The position numbers and the translations under genes were made by a program. A stretch of DNA of 36,913 nt from Caenibius sp. (GTDB taxonomy: Bacteria > Pseudomonadota > Alphaproteobacteria > Sphingomonadales > Sphingomonadaceae): NCBI GenBank assembly GCA_030830695.1, contig JAURML010000027.1, forward strand, positions 1-36,913. The letters run 5' to 3'. Every line of letters starts with the position of its first letter. Positions within the stretch are counted from its first letter, which is position 1. Under the pieces are notes generated by a model that did no database searches, was not told the origin of the DNA, and saw nothing but the letters and a program-made list of their open reading frames with translations. Positions 10,358 through 17,669 of the stretch are shown piece after piece.

Positions 10358-11581
10358 TCAGGACCAGGACGCCATTTCCTTTTCCAGATTTTCGACGATC
10401 GCCTCGAAGAACTGCTCGGTGGTCATCCAAGCTTGGCTCGGACCGATGAGCAACGCCAGATCCTTGGTCATCTTGCCGCTTTCGACGGTTTCGATGCACA
10501 CCCGCTCCAGCGTTTCGGCAAAGCGGACTACATCGGGCGTGTTGTCGAACTTGCCGCGATAGGCAATGCCGCGCGTCCACGCAAAAATGGAGGCGATGGG
10601 GTTAGTGCTGGTCGCCTTGCCTTGCTGATGCTGGCGGTAGTGGCGGGTCACCGTGCCATGCGCGGCTTCCGCTTCCACGGTCTTGCCGTCAGGGGCCATC
10701 AGCACCGAGGTCATCAGGCCGAGCGATCCAAAGCCCTGGGCCACCGTATCGGACTGCACATCACCATCGTAATTCTTGCAGGCCCAGACGAACTTGCCGC
10801 TCCACTTGAGGGCGCTGGCCACCATGTCATCGATCAGGCGGTGTTCGTAAGTGATGCCCTTGGCATCGAACTTTTCCTTGAAGCCTTCGTTGTCGAACAC
10901 TTCCTGGAACAGGTCCTTGAAGCGCCCGTCATAGGCCTTCATGATCGTGTTCTTGGTGGAGAGATAGACGGGCCAGCCCAGATTGAGGCCATAGTTGAAG
11001 CTGGCGCGGGCAAAATCGCGGATCGAATCGTCCAGATTGTACATGGCCATCGCCACACCGGCGCTGGGGAACTTGAAGACTTCAAGATCCATAGTCTGGC
11101 CATCTTCGCCATCGAACACCAGCCGCAGCGTGCCGGGGCCGGGGATCAGCGTATCGGTGGCGCGATACTGATCGCCAAAGGCGTGACGGCCAACCACGAT
11201 CGGGTCTGTCCAGCCCGGCACCAGGCGCGGCACATTGTCAATCACGATGGGTTCGCGGAAGACTACGCCGCCCAGAATATTGCGAATCGTGCCGTTCGGG
11301 CTCTTCCACATTTTCTTGAGGCCGAACTCTTCCACCCGCGCTTCGTCCGGCGTGATGGTGGCGCATTTCACGCCGACGCCGTGCTTCTTGATGGCGTTGG
11401 CGCAATCGACGGTGATCTGGTCATCCGTTTCATCGCGCATTTCGATGGAAAGGTCGTAATATTCAAGGTCCACATCGAGATAGGGGAGTATCAGCCGCTC
11501 GCGAATCCACTGCCATATGATCCGCGTCATCTCGTCGCCATCGATTTCAACAATCGGGTTCTGAACCTTGATCTTTGCCAT
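10358..11581 (-). CDS. icd: Isocitrate dehydrogenase, NADP-dependent (eukaryote-like type)
   Basis: This is the TCA-cycle enzyme that oxidises isocitrate to 2-oxoglutarate and CO2 with NADP. It has 407 residues. The sequence starts [23 protein letters not shown], which marks the homodimeric eukaryote-like NADP-IDH class common in alphaproteobacteria rather than the E. coli class. Further landmarks are [19 protein letters not shown] (substrate binding), [16 protein letters not shown], the Mg2+-binding aspartates in YDGDVQSD and DDMVA, and [12 protein letters not shown] (cofactor binding). ATG 11581 is chosen with AGGAAAG just upstream; the frame is open to 11644, but the extra residues are not conserved. 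A possible promoter lies at 11617-11644. The neighbouring phosphotransferase gene is on the same strand, 108 bases upstream. Confidence 0.97.
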   Translation of the reverse strand: MAKIKVQNPIVEIDGDEMTRIIWQWIRERLILPYLDVDLEYYDLSIEMRDETDDQITVDCANAIKKHGVGVKCATITPDEARVEEFGLKKMWKSPNGTIRNILGGVVFREPIVIDNVPRLVPGWTDPIVVGRHAFGDQYRATDTLIPGPGTLRLVFDGEDGQTMDLEVFKFPSAGVAMAMYNLDDSIRDFARASFNYGLNLGWPVYLSTKNTIMKAYDGRFKDLFQEVFDNEGFKEKFDAKGITYEHRLIDDMVASALKWSGKFVWACKNYDGDVQSDTVAQGFGSLGLMTSVLMAPDGKTVEAEAAHGTVTRHYRQHQQGKATSTNPIASIFAWTRGIAYRGKFDNTPDVVRFAETLERVCIETVESGKMTKDLALLIGPSQAWMTTEQFFEAIVENLEKEMASWS

Positions 11582-11616
11582 GTCTTTCCTGTCTAGCCGG
11601 GAGGAGAGTTGCGGGC

Positions 11617-11644
11617 CCTTTAGCATCTGGGGAAGCAGGTGCAA
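11617..11644 (-). promoter_or_regulatory. Possible icd promoter
   Basis: On the minus strand TTGCAC (11644-11639) and TAAAGG (11622-11617) are separated by 16 bases, about 36 bases upstream of the icd ATG. The match is modest and rests on sequence alone. Confidence 0.3.
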
Positions 11645-11689
11645 GCAGGGGACTGGCCGGGTATTTTCGCTACCCGACCGCCACGCTGC

Positions 11690-13192
11690 CTAGCGCCCTG
11701 CGGTGCAGGCCAGCGCCTGAGCCATGAATTCGGGGGTCAGGTCGAGATCGATAATCCCGTAACGAATATCCGATACCGCCCCCTGCTGAAGGTTCTTGAC
11801 GCCCTTGTTGAAAATGACGCACAACCGCATCGCGGCGAAAGCCATGTAGAAATCCATGGCCGCCTGATTGATGACCGGACCGCCTGATGCTTCGTAATGA
11901 TCGATGAAGCGATCCCATTCGATATGCTGGGAAATGATCGGGCGAACATAGGCCAGATCCTGTTCGGGCGCGCCCATATTGGCGCATTCCCAATCGAGAA
12001 TACCGGTTATCCGGCCATCATCGACCAGTATGTTATGCACGTTGAAATCACCATGGACCAGCACCGGGCGCGCGGGATTGGCCGGCACGTTCTGTCCCAG
12101 CCAGTCGAGCAGATAGATCACGAAGGGAGCGGGCAGATGATCGCCGGCGGCATAGTAATCCTTCCATTGCGCGATCAGGCGGCGATAGCATTGCTCGACC
12201 GTTTCGTTCAGCACAGCCGGATTGTCATGCGCTGACAGGTAGGGGGCCAGCTCGTTCAGGTCGAGCTGATGCAGCCGCGCCATTTTTTCGGCCATTTCCA
12301 GAATGATGTTTTCCGGAATGCGTGCAGATGCCGCACCAAGGAACGAACTGGGCACTGCACCCGGAAGGGCCGACATGACATAGAAATCGGCATCGACCCC
12401 CGGGAAGTCCCTGGCCAGCCAGAGCGGTTCGGCGAGCGGTAATATGCCCGCGCCATGCACGGCGCGCAGCAGCGCGAATTCATTGGCGATGCTGAACGCG
12501 CCCATCGCCGTCATTGGCAGGGGATCGGATTTGCGCACGATCGCGTCATGTTCGATGCCCGCTGCGTCGGTATAGCGCAGGCGCGATGTTTGCTTGCCGA
12601 ACCCGCCTGGAATGGGTTTGAACTGGGTGACCGTGACCTTGCTTCCGTCGGGATGGACAGTGCGAAGGAAGGCTTCGAGCAGATCCTGAGTCAGGGGCGC
12701 GCCGCGATGCGCGGGTGCCTGCGGGGCAGGCGAAAGCGGGAGGGTTCGCTGCGCGCTGACGAAGGCTTCGTCCCACCGCGCCATGTCCAGCAGGAGCGCA
12801 GAAAGAGCACCTTGCTGATCGCCATCCAGCCCGGGTCGGGCATCAGCCAGCGCGGCGGCAAGTGAGCACAGCCGCTGCGACAGTCGTTCATGCTCCCCGG
12901 CGAGGGGCGAGAACTGCGATTCGTCGCTCCGGCCAGTATCGGCTGACGGGACGGCAGCTGGCAGATGTGTGTCGGCAAAATTGGTCAGCTTGTCGAGAAT
13001 GTCGCGGCCTGTTGCGAGATTCGCCGCAAGGGCCGGGGCAGACACGGTTTCACGCCGCGCCAGTTCGTTCAGCACCCGGCCAAGGATGGCAGCGGCGGCT
13101 TGTCCGTCGGGCGTGGTCATTTCGGGAGCGATCTTCGCTTCCAGTGTTTGCAGGGCAATGCGAAGATAGTCGCCCGTTTCGGTAATTTTCAT
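11690..13192 (-). CDS. Phosphotransferase (APH/choline-kinase fold) with an extra N-terminal domain
   Basis: The protein has 500 residues. The C-terminal portion (about 175-480) is an aminoglycoside-phosphotransferase-like kinase domain. FKPIPGGFGKQTSRLRY is the nucleotide-binding loop, IVRKSDP carries a probable ATP-contacting lysine, HGDFNVHN at 380-387 has catalytic Asp382, and GILDWE has metal-binding Asp400. Such genes are widespread in alpha- and actinobacteria, often near acyl-CoA dehydrogenases, and are mostly not resistance genes. The substrate cannot be told from sequence. Residues 1 to about 170 form a helical, Ala/Leu-rich region that I do not recognise. ATG 13192 has GGGAG 5 bases upstream; a GTG at 13219 is less likely. 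tRNA-Val lies upstream on the same strand. Confidence 0.82.
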   Translation of the reverse strand: MKITETGDYLRIALQTLEAKIAPEMTTPDGQAAAAILGRVLNELARRETVSAPALAANLATGRDILDKLTNFADTHLPAAVPSADTGRSDESQFSPLAGEHERLSQRLCSLAAALADARPGLDGDQQGALSALLLDMARWDEAFVSAQRTLPLSPAPQAPAHRGAPLTQDLLEAFLRTVHPDGSKVTVTQFKPIPGGFGKQTSRLRYTDAAGIEHDAIVRKSDPLPMTAMGAFSIANEFALLRAVHGAGILPLAEPLWLARDFPGVDADFYVMSALPGAVPSSFLGAASARIPENIILEMAEKMARLHQLDLNELAPYLSAHDNPAVLNETVEQCYRRLIAQWKDYYAAGDHLPAPFVIYLLDWLGQNVPANPARPVLVHGDFNVHNILVDDGRITGILDWECANMGAPEQDLAYVRPIISQHIEWDRFIDHYEASGGPVINQAAMDFYMAFAAMRLCVIFNKGVKNLQQGAVSDIRYGIIDLDLTPEFMAQALACTAGR

Positions 13193-13344
13193 GTCCACTC
13201 CCGCAAGTCTGTGACTCACCCGGGCAGTTTTGCCGGGCCTGTGCCTGCTGCTAAGGAATCCGGCATGGTTTCGGCAAGCTGCGCGAACACAATCATGCGT
13301 CCGCCCTGTGCGTATTTTCGGGGCTGATTACCGGAAGGCGCAAA

Positions 13345-13419
13345 TGGTGGGCGTAGGAAGGATTGAACTTCCGACCCCTGCGATGTCAACACAGTGCTCT
13401 ACCACTGAGCTATACGCCC
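13345..13419 (-). tRNA. tRNA-Val (anticodon GAC)
   Basis: Read on the minus strand, the gene folds into a full cloverleaf. The acceptor stem pairs GGGCGTA with TACGCCC, the D arm is GCTC-AGTGGTA-GAGC, the anticodon arm is CTGTG-TTGACAT-CGCAG with anticodon GAC, the variable loop is GGGTC, and the T arm is GGAAG-TTCAATC-CTTCC. The discriminator is A and CCA is encoded (13347-13345). The body is 72 nt plus CCA. GAC reads GUC/GUU valine codons. Confidence 0.97.
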
Positions 13420-13462
13420 CAACCATTCGTGCAGCGGCGCGCCATCAGGCGGCCGGGCTGCG

Positions 13463-13491
13463 CGTTTAGCGGCAGGTCCGCCGCTATGCAA
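13463..13491 (-). promoter_or_regulatory. Possible tRNA-Val promoter
   Basis: On the minus strand, TTGCAT (13491-13486), a 17-base spacer and TAAACG (13468-13463) lie about 44 bases before the tRNA 5' end. This is a reasonable sigma70-type match between the cpdR stop and the tRNA. Confidence 0.35.
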
Positions 13492-13515
13492 GCAGGTAAA
13501 ACGCGGTCCGGCCGA

Positions 13516-13890
13516 TCAGAGCCGGGCAGTGACCTGATCGGCGAAAAGCCGCTCTACCTCCAGCAACAGATCGCGCAGGTGAAACGGCTTGGACAACACC
13601 TTGGTGCGCGGAACCTCGCGCGATGCGCGCATGGAAACCGCCGCAAAGCCGGTGATGAACATCACGCGGGTGCGCGGCGCGATATCGGCACAAAGCTGGG
13701 CCAGTTCAATTCCGTCCATTTCCGGCATCACGATGTCGGACAGCAACAGATCGAAGTTCTGCGTTTCGAGCAGGGGTACGGCCGCCGTGCCGCGATCAAC
13801 CGAGACCACTTCATAACCTGCATTTTCCAGCGCGCGCGTCAAATATGTGCGCATGGCGTCATCATCTTCTGCCAGCAGAATGCGGATCAT
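13516..13890 (-). CDS. cpdR: Single-domain response regulator CpdR
   Basis: CpdR is a stand-alone receiver which, when unphosphorylated, primes the ClpXP protease for substrates in alphaproteobacteria. It is phosphorylated through CckA and ChpT. The protein has 124 residues, i.e. just one receiver domain. It shows the acidic triad EDDD at 8-11, phospho-acceptor Asp52 in LLSDIVMPEMDG, the Thr80 switch in FITGFAA, and Lys101 in VLSKPFH. The ILLAEDDDAMR start, FITGFAAV and VLSKPFHLRDLL phrases are the ones I associate with CpdR rather than DivK or other single receivers. ATG 13890 has GGAGGG 5 bases upstream, and the frame extending to 13986 lacks support. The gene diverges from the amidohydrolase gene with 69 bases between them. 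cckA is in the same window. Confidence 0.9.
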   Translation of the reverse strand: MIRILLAEDDDAMRTYLTRALENAGYEVVSVDRGTAAVPLLETQNFDLLLSDIVMPEMDGIELAQLCADIAPRTRVMFITGFAAVSMRASREVPRTKVLSKPFHLRDLLLEVERLFADQVTARL

Positions 13891-13959
13891 CGATGCCCTC
13901 CGTTCGTGAAGCGGAGGCATTAGCGCATCGCCCGTTAAAATTCTTACCACAATCTGCCG

Positions 13960-14955
13960 GTGACCAGCTTTGACACAGGGCCGCATTTGTTCCAGCTTGG
14001 CCCGGTGCAGGAAGATGTCGCCCCCAATTTCACCGATGGGCTAGTGCCGGGCGGCGATATTCCCGCAAGCGGCGGCTTGCCGGCTTTTTCCTTTCGGCAG
14101 AGTTCAGTCTCGCCGATCCCGGTGCTGGTCGCCGCGCCGCACGGCGGGCGCAGCTATCCACCGGCGTTGAGCGCGCAGATGCGCAACCCCGGACCTTGCG
14201 GCTTGCGACTGGAAGATCGTTATGCCGATTTGCTGGCCTTGCGGCTGGCTCAGGCGACGGGGGCCGAGTTGCTGATCGCCCATGCGCCGCGCGCGATGAT
14301 CGATCTCAACCGTTCGCTTGACGACATGGACTGGACGATGATTGAGCCCCCGGCCCGCGACGCCACCAATGCCCGACCAGAAAGCCGCCGGATGCGCGGC
14401 GGGCTGGGGCTGATTCCGCGCCGCCTGGCGGGGCTGGGCGAAATCTGGAAGGCGCCGCTGCCCGCTGCTGAGCTGGAGTTGCGGATGCAGGACATTCATC
14501 GGCCCTATCATGATCGTTTGCAGGCCATACTCGCCACGCTGCGGCGGCGCTGGGGTGCGGCCTTGCTGATCGATCTGCATTCAATGCCGCCGCTGGCGCC
14601 CGGCCCAGCCAACCGGACGCCTGCGCAAGTCGTGCTGGGCGACCGGTTCGGTGCTTCCTGCGTCGGCACGATCGCGGCGGCTGCGTTTGACGAGTTTGCC
14701 ATGCAGGGCCTTCATGCGGCGCATAACCGGCCCTATGCTGGCGGCTATGTGCTGGAGCGACATTGCAACCCGTCGAACGGTCTGCACGGCTTGCAACTGG
14801 AACTCTGCCGTTCGCTTTATCTCGATGCGCAGCTGGTCGAGCCGGGACACGGCTTCGATGCGACCCTGGCCATGCTGATCCGGCTGGTACGGCGACTTGC
14901 CGACGAAGTGGCTGCAACCGCGCGCGGCGGCGTGAGTGCACTAGCCGCCGAATAA
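13960..14955 (+). CDS. N-formylglutamate amidohydrolase family protein
   Basis: This is a 331-residue protein of the N-formylglutamate amidohydrolase (HutG-like) family, zinc hydrolases that cleave N-formyl-L-glutamate to formate and glutamate at the end of one histidine degradation route. Visible family marks are PVLVAAPHGGRSYP (about 54-67), LRLEDRYADLLA, APRAMIDLNRS, LLIDLHSMPP (zinc-site region), HNRPYAGGYVLERH and GLQLELCRSLYLD. The assigned start is GTG 13960. No good Shine-Dalgarno is visible and the first 45 residues are poorly conserved in my reading, so the true start may be a little downstream. It diverges from cpdR. No other hut genes are near, so a role in histidine catabolism is uncertain and another N-acyl substrate is possible. 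Confidence 0.85.
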   Translation: MTSFDTGPHLFQLGPVQEDVAPNFTDGLVPGGDIPASGGLPAFSFRQSSVSPIPVLVAAPHGGRSYPPALSAQMRNPGPCGLRLEDRYADLLALRLAQATGAELLIAHAPRAMIDLNRSLDDMDWTMIEPPARDATNARPESRRMRGGLGLIPRRLAGLGEIWKAPLPAAELELRMQDIHRPYHDRLQAILATLRRRWGAALLIDLHSMPPLAPGPANRTPAQVVLGDRFGASCVGTIAAAAFDEFAMQGLHAAHNRPYAGGYVLERHCNPSNGLHGLQLELCRSLYLDAQLVEPGHGFDATLAMLIRLVRRLADEVAATARGGVSALAAE

Positions 14956-14980
14956 TCTTTCGCCGGGCATTCCTGCCTAT

Positions 14981-15010
14981 AAAAAACCACCCCGTGCGAG
15001 CACGGGGTGG
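14981..15010 (-). terminator. Strong intrinsic terminator (minus strand)
   Basis: A perfect 10-base stem CCACCCCGTG / CACGGGGTGG with a four-base loop is followed on the minus strand by TTTTTT. It would end the candidate small RNA and also any read-through from sapC. In the plus direction it lacks a T tail. Confidence 0.9.
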
Positions 15011-15078
15011 CCAAGGTTCAGGGAGGAGGTGCAAAAATGCACCTGTCCGAACGAGCCATGAGGGAGAACCCGCCAGAC
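14981..15078 (-). ncRNA. Candidate trans-acting small RNA with anti-Shine-Dalgarno motifs
   Basis: In the gap between the amidohydrolase and sapC, the minus strand holds a complete small transcription unit: a promoter (15085-15113), about 98 nt of RNA, and a strong terminator (14981-15010). The RNA would have a first weak hairpin (GUCUG pairing with CGGAC) whose loop carries UUCUCCCUC. The second is a perfect hairpin, AGGTGCA-N4-TGCACCT (15044-15027). A single-stranded CU-rich linker, CCTCCTCCCTGAACC, leads into the terminator stem. CCUCC stretches that can pair with ribosome-binding sites are typical of several alphaproteobacterial sRNA families. The suhB/MmgR type is a candidate, but I cannot confirm a family. 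No open frame of note lies inside. It could alternatively be the sapC 3' UTR, but the internal promoter argues against that. Confidence 0.6.
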
Positions 15079-15084
15079 TTTCCT

Positions 15085-15123
15085 AAACTAAGCCTTATGC
15101 GACGGGTTTTCAAGGTAAACCCG
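15085..15123 (-). promoter_or_regulatory. Candidate sRNA promoter overlapped by an inverted repeat
   Basis: On the minus strand, -35 TTGAAA (15113-15108), a 17-base spacer and -10 TAGTTT (15090-15085) predict a start near 15079-15077. A perfect inverted repeat CGGGTTT-N7-AAACCCG (15103-15123) covers the -35 element, as a repressor operator would. Regulator unknown. Confidence 0.55.
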
Positions 15124-15213
15124 CCAAGGCGCAGATGATGTGCTAATCGGGCGCGCCGCAGCCCCGTAACTGGCGGTTGCCGCGCTTCCCGAATGTGGCT
15201 GGCCAGAGCTGGT

Positions 15214-15987
15214 TCAGGCGTTGGCAGGAACTTTCGGACCCTTGCCCTGCGCCACCTGCCGCCCGAAAACGACTCGCATCTGGTCCAGCGAGAAGAGGTG
15301 AGCGTAAACCAGCGCCAGAAATCCGTTGCGATTCCAGTTGCGCAGCTTGTCACCCCGGACTTCGCGCAGCTTCTCCTCGTTGATCATCTGGAAGCCACGA
15401 TAGAGGAACGGTTTGTCGGGTTCATTGTCGCGGCGAATGGCAACTTCGCCGTCCATCAGCAGGTCATTTGCCTTCAACTCTTCGATGAAGGCACCCGTGC
15501 GGCGTCCCGCTTCTTCGAAGCGCTGGCAGAATTCGAGCATTTCCTTGGTCCGCTGAGTCGGCTCCTTGTCCTCGAAGATCGCCTCGCCATCCTTGAATTC
15601 GCCGACAAGATCACTGGACGGGTCGAAGCAGAGCGAGAGTTCTTCCTTGTCAGCGCTCAGCCGGGCGAGAAGGAAGGGATAGCGGCGAACATAGGCCGGA
15701 ATATAGGCGCGATCATCCACCTTGCCGTCATCTTCGACAAAGGCGTTCACGCCTTCATTCAGCCCCATCAACGCCAGCGGAACCGGATTGTCACCACCGC
15801 TGAACACAATCGGATAGAAATGCTGGGCCTGCGGAAATTCCTCGACCGTCAGCGGGATCGCATGCTGCCCGACCAGCCAGCTTGCCTTGTTTGCGACACG
15901 CGTACGCCAGGTTGCATGATCGCGGCTGTTAAGCGGGGTCAGGTCATTATAGAACAGTGGGAGGGTGGATTGCGGCGCACTGGCCAT
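15214..15987 (-). CDS. SapC family protein
   Basis: This is a 257-residue protein of the SapC family, named after a gene near the S-layer secretion locus of Campylobacter; its molecular function is not established. Family marks are visible throughout: the N-terminal PLFYNDLTPLNSRDH, then FPIV-like HFYPIVFSGGDNPVPLALMGLNEG, YIPAYVRRYPFLLA, LCFDPSSDLVG, and the C-terminal LYRGFQMINEEKLREV. No signal peptide or membrane helix is obvious, so it looks cytoplasmic. The protein is rich in charged residues. ATG 15987 has GGAGAG upstream. It is preceded by a FAD oxidoreductase on the same strand, 65 bases away. In sphingomonads and Caulobacter, SapC genes often sit near tryptophan halogenase and TonB receptor genes, but none is here. 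Confidence 0.88.
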   Translation of the reverse strand: MASAPQSTLPLFYNDLTPLNSRDHATWRTRVANKASWLVGQHAIPLTVEEFPQAQHFYPIVFSGGDNPVPLALMGLNEGVNAFVEDDGKVDDRAYIPAYVRRYPFLLARLSADKEELSLCFDPSSDLVGEFKDGEAIFEDKEPTQRTKEMLEFCQRFEEAGRRTGAFIEELKANDLLMDGEVAIRRDNEPDKPFLYRGFQMINEEKLREVRGDKLRNWNRNGFLALVYAHLFSLDQMRVVFGRQVAQGKGPKVPANA

Positions 15988-16052
15988 GGCTGTCTCTCCG
16001 TGAGGGGCGATTGGAACGGGTGCGCTCGCGCGCAGGCTATGCTCGCGGCGCT

Positions 16053-17501
16053 TTAAGCGGTCATTTCACGCGGTGCAAGCGGGACCAGCTTGCCGGGATT
16101 GAGCAAGCTCCCGGGGTCAAGCGCGCGCTTGACAGCAATCATCATAGCGAGGCTCGCCGGATCGCCCAGCCGTTCGAGCTGGTCCAGCTTGGCCTGGCCG
16201 ATGCCATGCTCGGCGCTGATCGAACCACCCCATTGAGTGACCAGATCATAGACGAAGCTGGTGATCGGCCTGCCTTCGTTGAGTTGCCATTCGCCGTGAA
16301 CTGCCCCGGGCGGGGCCAGTACATGAAAATGAACGTTGCCATCGCCCAGATGGCCAAATGCAATGGCCCTGGTGCCAGGAAAGCGGTCTTCCACTTCCGC
16401 GCTGGCATGGCTGACGAAATCGGGCATCCTGTCCACCGGCACTGAAATATCGTGCTGCAGGGCGGGGCCCAGCGCGCGTTCGGCAGACGCGATCGAATCG
16501 CGCAAGAGCCAGAAGGCTTCGGCTTGCCCTTCGTTCGCCGCGATGGTCGCATCCTCCACCAGCCCGGCCGAAAAGGCGCTTTCAAGCAGGGATTGCGCGA
16601 GTTCGGGCAGTGCATCCACTGACGATGTATCAGCCACCAGTTCGATCAATGCGTGCCATTGATGCTGTCCTGCCAGTGGCGAGCGACTGCCGGGCAGATG
16701 ATCCAGTACCGCAGCCAGGCTGTGCGCAGGAATGACCTCGAAGCCTTCAAGCGCGTCACCCGCCTGCCGTTCGCAATGCAGCAGCAGCGCGCGCGCGGCC
16801 TGAATGGTGGGAACGCCCGCCCACAATACCGCGCGACCGGCAAGCGCCGGAAGCAGGGCGAGCGTGGCGGCGGTGACAATGCCCAAAGTGCCTTCCGAAC
16901 CGATCAGCAATTGCTTCAGGTCGAAACCGCGATTGTCCTTCTTCAGCACGGTAAGCCCGTCAAACCTGCTGCCGTCGGCCATTACGGCTTCCAAACCCAG
17001 AACCTGCGCGCGCATGCAGCCGTGCCGCAAGACCTGCGTGCCGCCGGCATTAGTGGAAACAAGCCCGCCGACCGTGGCCGAGCCCTTGCCGCCCAGTGTC
17101 AGCGGAAATCGAAGGCCCTCGCGCCCTGCTGCTTCGTGCAGATCCTGCAGAATGACGCCCGCTTCGCAAATGATCTGTCGCGCCTCGGCATCGAGGCTGC
17201 GAATCCGGTTCATCCGGCGCAGCGACAGCAGCAGCGAACGGCCGCTTTCATCCGGAGTTGCACCGCCCACCATGCCGCTGTTGCCGCCCTGCGGCACGAT
17301 TGGCACGCCATGACTTGCGCACAGGCGAACGAGCGCGGCAAGTTGTTCGGCAGACGCGGGGGAGGCAAGTGCCAGTGCCGCCCCGGTATAGACGCCACGC
17401 CAGTCAGTCAGCCAGGGTGAGACAAGGTCGGGGTCGCAAGTAAGTCCCGAGGGGCCGAGCAATTCGGCGGCTTCGGCAAGAAATTGGTCTGTATCGTTCA
17501 T
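16053..17501 (-). CDS. FAD-binding oxidoreductase (GlcD / D-2-hydroxyacid dehydrogenase type)
   Basis: This is a 482-residue flavoprotein of the PCMH/vanillyl-alcohol-oxidase superfamily. The FAD-binding_4 domain is in the N-terminal half, with PIVPQGGNSGMVGGATP (FAD pyrophosphate loop, about 69-85), LGGKGSATVGGLVSTNAGGTQVLRHG and LLIGSEGTLGIVTAATL. The C-terminal FAD-oxidase_C domain has AFGHLGDGNVHFHV (metal-binding histidines) and SISAEHGIGQAK. This architecture fits D-2-hydroxyglutarate, D-lactate or glycolate dehydrogenases, which reduce an electron-transfer flavoprotein, quinone or cytochrome; the substrate is not decided by what I see. It lacks the iron-sulfur extension of fused GlcD-GlcF proteins. 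I start at ATG 17501; a TTG just before it is also in frame. It diverges from the next gene across 168 bases. Confidence 0.88.
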   Translation of the reverse strand: MNDTDQFLAEAAELLGPSGLTCDPDLVSPWLTDWRGVYTGAALALASPASAEQLAALVRLCASHGVPIVPQGGNSGMVGGATPDESGRSLLLSLRRMNRIRSLDAEARQIICEAGVILQDLHEAAGREGLRFPLTLGGKGSATVGGLVSTNAGGTQVLRHGCMRAQVLGLEAVMADGSRFDGLTVLKKDNRGFDLKQLLIGSEGTLGIVTAATLALLPALAGRAVLWAGVPTIQAARALLLHCERQAGDALEGFEVIPAHSLAAVLDHLPGSRSPLAGQHQWHALIELVADTSSVDALPELAQSLLESAFSAGLVEDATIAANEGQAEAFWLLRDSIASAERALGPALQHDISVPVDRMPDFVSHASAEVEDRFPGTRAIAFGHLGDGNVHFHVLAPPGAVHGEWQLNEGRPITSFVYDLVTQWGGSISAEHGIGQAKLDQLERLGDPASLAMMIAVKRALDPGSLLNPGKLVPLAPREMTA

Positions 17502-17669
17502 CAACCCGGCCTATGCACAATTCACCGCAAGCACACCAGTCCCCGTCAACTCTTGTGCGGCGCAGCGCGCGGGTTAAGGCAACATTCAAGCTCAGCCGCT
17601 ATTGCCAGCCTGTGGCGCGGTTCTGTAGCGCCTTGAAAATTGCTGACCGGGGAGTTCGATTTTTTATTC

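Noticed and set aside
10331-11596. 421-codon plus-strand open frame across the whole of icd
   Set aside because: Antisense shadow of a clear icd gene; no start signal and no recognisable family.
11650-11680. Hairpin GGGTA-N7-TACCC after the phosphotransferase gene as terminator
   Set aside because: Short stem and no T run on the minus strand.
13891-13959. Possible CtrA site upstream of cpdR (GTAA and TTAAC half-sites)
   Set aside because: The spacing is 5 bases rather than the 7 of TTAA-N7-TTAA, and the first half-site is imperfect.
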